Part shown: one piece after another, positions 58,933 through 60,366 of the stretch | Numbering within the stretch: position 1 is the stretch's first letter | Layout: the number at the start of each line of letters is the position of its first letter | NCBI GenBank assembly: GCA_902595725.1 | Contig: CACJRJ010000004.1 | Span: forward strand, 1-60,366 | Source of the DNA: an uncultured Pelagibacteraceae bacterium | GTDB lineage: Bacteria > Pseudomonadota > Alphaproteobacteria > Pelagibacterales > Pelagibacteraceae | DNA: 60,366 nucleotides | Reading direction: 5' to 3' | Translations under genes and position numbers: made by a program | The notes under the pieces: model-generated | Told to the model about the DNA's origin: nothing | Seen by the model: only the letters and a program-made list of their open reading frames with translations | Database searches by the model: none

Positions 58933-60219
58933 ATGAGTGATTATAAGGTTAAAGATATATCCCAAGCAGAATTTGGAAGAAAAGAAATCTCCTTAGCAGA
59001 GACTGAAATGCCTGGATTAATGGCACTAAGAAAAGAGTATAAAGGAAAAAGTCCTCTTAAGGGTGCAAGAATTTTAGGATGTCTTCATATGACAATTCAA
59101 ACAGCAGTTCTTATTGAAACTCTAGTAGATTTAGGAGCAGAAGTGAGATGGTCATCATGCAATATATTTTCAACTCAGGATCACGCTGCGGCAGCTATTG
59201 CTAAAGTAGGTATACCCGTGTTTGCGTGGAAAGGGGAAACTGAAGAGGAATATTGGTGGTGTGTAAAACAAACAATTGAAGGAAAAAAAGATTGGAAACC
59301 AAATATGATCCTTGATGACGGTGGTGATTTGACTGCACTTATGCATAAAGATTACAAAGATTTATTAAAAGGTATTAAAGGATTATCTGAAGAAACAACT
59401 ACTGGAGTATTAGCACTTAAAAAGATGGAAGCCCAGGGAACATTGTTAGTTCCGGCGATTAATGTAAACGACTCGGTTACAAAATCTAAATTTGATAATC
59501 TATATGGTTGCAGAGAAAGTTTAGTAGATGGAATAAAAAGAGCTACAGATGTTATGATGTCAGGCAAAGTTGCTATTGTTGCAGGATTTGGCGATGTTGG
59601 AAAAGGAAGTGCTGCTTCATTAAGACAAAGTGGAGCAAGAGTAATGGTAACTGAAACTGATCCAATATGTGCTCTACAAGCTGCAATGGAAGGTTATGAA
59701 GTTGTGCTAATGGACGAAATGATTAAAGAGGCAGATATAGTTGTTACGGCTACTGGCAACAAAGATATTGTGACTGCTGATCATATGAGAGAAATGAAAG
59801 ATAGAGCAATACTTTGTAATATTGGGCACTTCGATAATGAAATTCAAGTTGAAGCATTAAAAAATTATAAATGGGACGAAATTAAACCACAAGTTCATGA
59901 AATAACTTTGCCAAGCAAGAAAAGAATAATATTACTTGCCGAAGGAAGACTTGTTAACTTAGGATGTGCTACCGGACATCCAAGTTTTGTAATGAGCGCT
60001 TCATTTACTAACCAGGTAACTGCCCAGATAGAACTATGGAATAATTCAGATAAGTACGAAAAGAAAGTTTACGTTTTACCAAAACATTTGGATGAAAAAG
60101 TTGCAAGATTACACTTAGAAAAAGTAGGTGCCAAACTTACAAAAATGTCTAAAGACCAGGCAGACTATATCAGTGTAACACCTGATGGACCTTATAAACC
60201 AGATGCCTATCGCTACTAA
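58933..60219 (+). CDS. ahcY: Adenosylhomocysteinase
   Basis: AhcY splits S-adenosylhomocysteine to adenosine and homocysteine, removing the inhibitor formed by all SAM-dependent methyl transfers. The 428-aa protein has the N-terminal [32 protein letters not shown], the NAD-binding [13 protein letters not shown], and the C-terminal DPDGPYKP-type end seen here as [14 protein letters not shown]. The upstream gap is 48 nt and I see no known riboswitch in it. Its 3' end overlaps the tsaE start by 17 nt. Confidence 0.97.
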   Translation: MSDYKVKDISQAEFGRKEISLAETEMPGLMALRKEYKGKSPLKGARILGCLHMTIQTAVLIETLVDLGAEVRWSSCNIFSTQDHAAAAIAKVGIPVFAWKGETEEEYWWCVKQTIEGKKDWKPNMILDDGGDLTALMHKDYKDLLKGIKGLSEETTTGVLALKKMEAQGTLLVPAINVNDSVTKSKFDNLYGCRESLVDGIKRATDVMMSGKVAIVAGFGDVGKGSAASLRQSGARVMVTETDPICALQAAMEGYEVVLMDEMIKEADIVVTATGNKDIVTADHMREMKDRAILCNIGHFDNEIQVEALKNYKWDEIKPQVHEITLPSKKRIILLAEGRLVNLGCATGHPSFVMSASFTNQVTAQIELWNNSDKYEKKVYVLPKHLDEKVARLHLEKVGAKLTKMSKDQADYISVTPDGPYKPDAYRY

Positions 60220-60366
60220 AAGTAGCAAGATTGATATTAGTTTAGAAAAAAATATAGAATCTGTTTCTAAAAAATTTTCAAATTTAATTAAGAAGGGAGA
60301 TATCATTTTTTTTTACGGAGAAATTGGTGTAGGCAAAACTACATTTATTAAACATCTAATTCATAA
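60203..60366 (+). CDS. tsaE: tRNA threonylcarbamoyladenosine ATPase TsaE, 3'-truncated by window edge
   Basis: TsaE is the small ATPase of the complex that makes the t6A base in ANN-decoding tRNAs. About 54 residues are visible from the ATG at 60203, the only in-frame ATG. An N-terminal region (about 1-34) leads to the Walker A block [14 protein letters not shown] at about 40-53, the TsaE signature, where many members have GDLGAGKT. The rest lies beyond the window. It overlaps the ahcY end by 17 nt in another frame. Position after ahcY is common in alphaproteobacteria. Confidence 0.85.
   Translation, partial: MPIATKSSKIDISLEKNIESVSKKFSNLIKKGDIIFFYGEIGVGKTTFIKHLIH

Overview
This window looks like a piece of the core chromosome of a marine SAR11 alphaproteobacterium (Pelagibacterales). 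The DNA is strongly AT-rich (about 30% G+C by eye). Genes are packed with 1-17 nt overlaps or gaps of a few bases, and the longest gene-free stretch is only about 190 bp. The gene content is a SAR11 signature: dmdA, the DMSP demethylase, sits with dmdB and dmdC next to leucine and TCA-cycle genes. There is also a class I lysyl-tRNA synthetase, ChvI/ChvG and RegA regulators, a SAM-II riboswitch in front of metX, and the F1 half of ATP synthase as an operon separate from Fo. I saw no rRNA, tRNA, insertion sequence, prophage or CRISPR array. No stretch longer than 300 bases lacks a gene.

Layout, left to right. (1) 1-23319, plus strand: trmD (5' end outside the window) and rplS, then leuCDB, dmdCBA, asd, sdhCDAB, mmsA, mdh, sucCD, sucAB and lpd. 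This is one nearly gapless run joining leucine synthesis, DMSP demethylation and almost the whole oxidative branch of the TCA cycle; an internal promoter is likely before sucA. (2) priA, ending in an intrinsic terminator, then the F1-ATPase operon atpHAGDC (25405-30194). (3) 30191-36729, minus strand: rplU-rpmA-obg-proB-proA-nadD-rsfS-ctpA-rppH, read from a good promoter upstream of rplU. (4) 36795-39277, minus strand: a SAM-II riboswitch, metX, metW and gloB. (5) hisC-tyrA (plus strand), then trkH-ampG-NlpC/P60 peptidase (minus strand). (6) lysS (class I), pyrD, rpmB and a yhhQ-family transporter (plus strand). (7) 48457-51612, minus strand: a polyamine block made of ornithine decarboxylase, a deoxyhypusine-synthase-like enzyme and an agmatinase-family ureohydrolase, preceded by a hairpin plus U-tract. 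(8) regA (plus), bioY and an ABC ATPase (minus), polA (plus). (9) chvI-chvG-ahcY and the start of tsaE (plus), cut by the window end.

How it works together. Acetyl units and DMSP-derived carbon feed the TCA block, succinate dehydrogenase feeds the respiratory chain, and ATP synthase follows. DMSP demethylation, MetX/MetW and AhcY all belong to sulfur and one-carbon metabolism; the metX RNA switch links that set to SAM level. The rest is housekeeping: translation, replication, proline, NAD and pyrimidine synthesis. I found no clear unknown multi-gene system. The items most worth a second look are the polyamine cluster with its leader hairpin, the AmpG plus cytoplasmic NlpC/P60 pair, small RNA or operator-like structures at obg and priA, and a duplicated linker in SucB.
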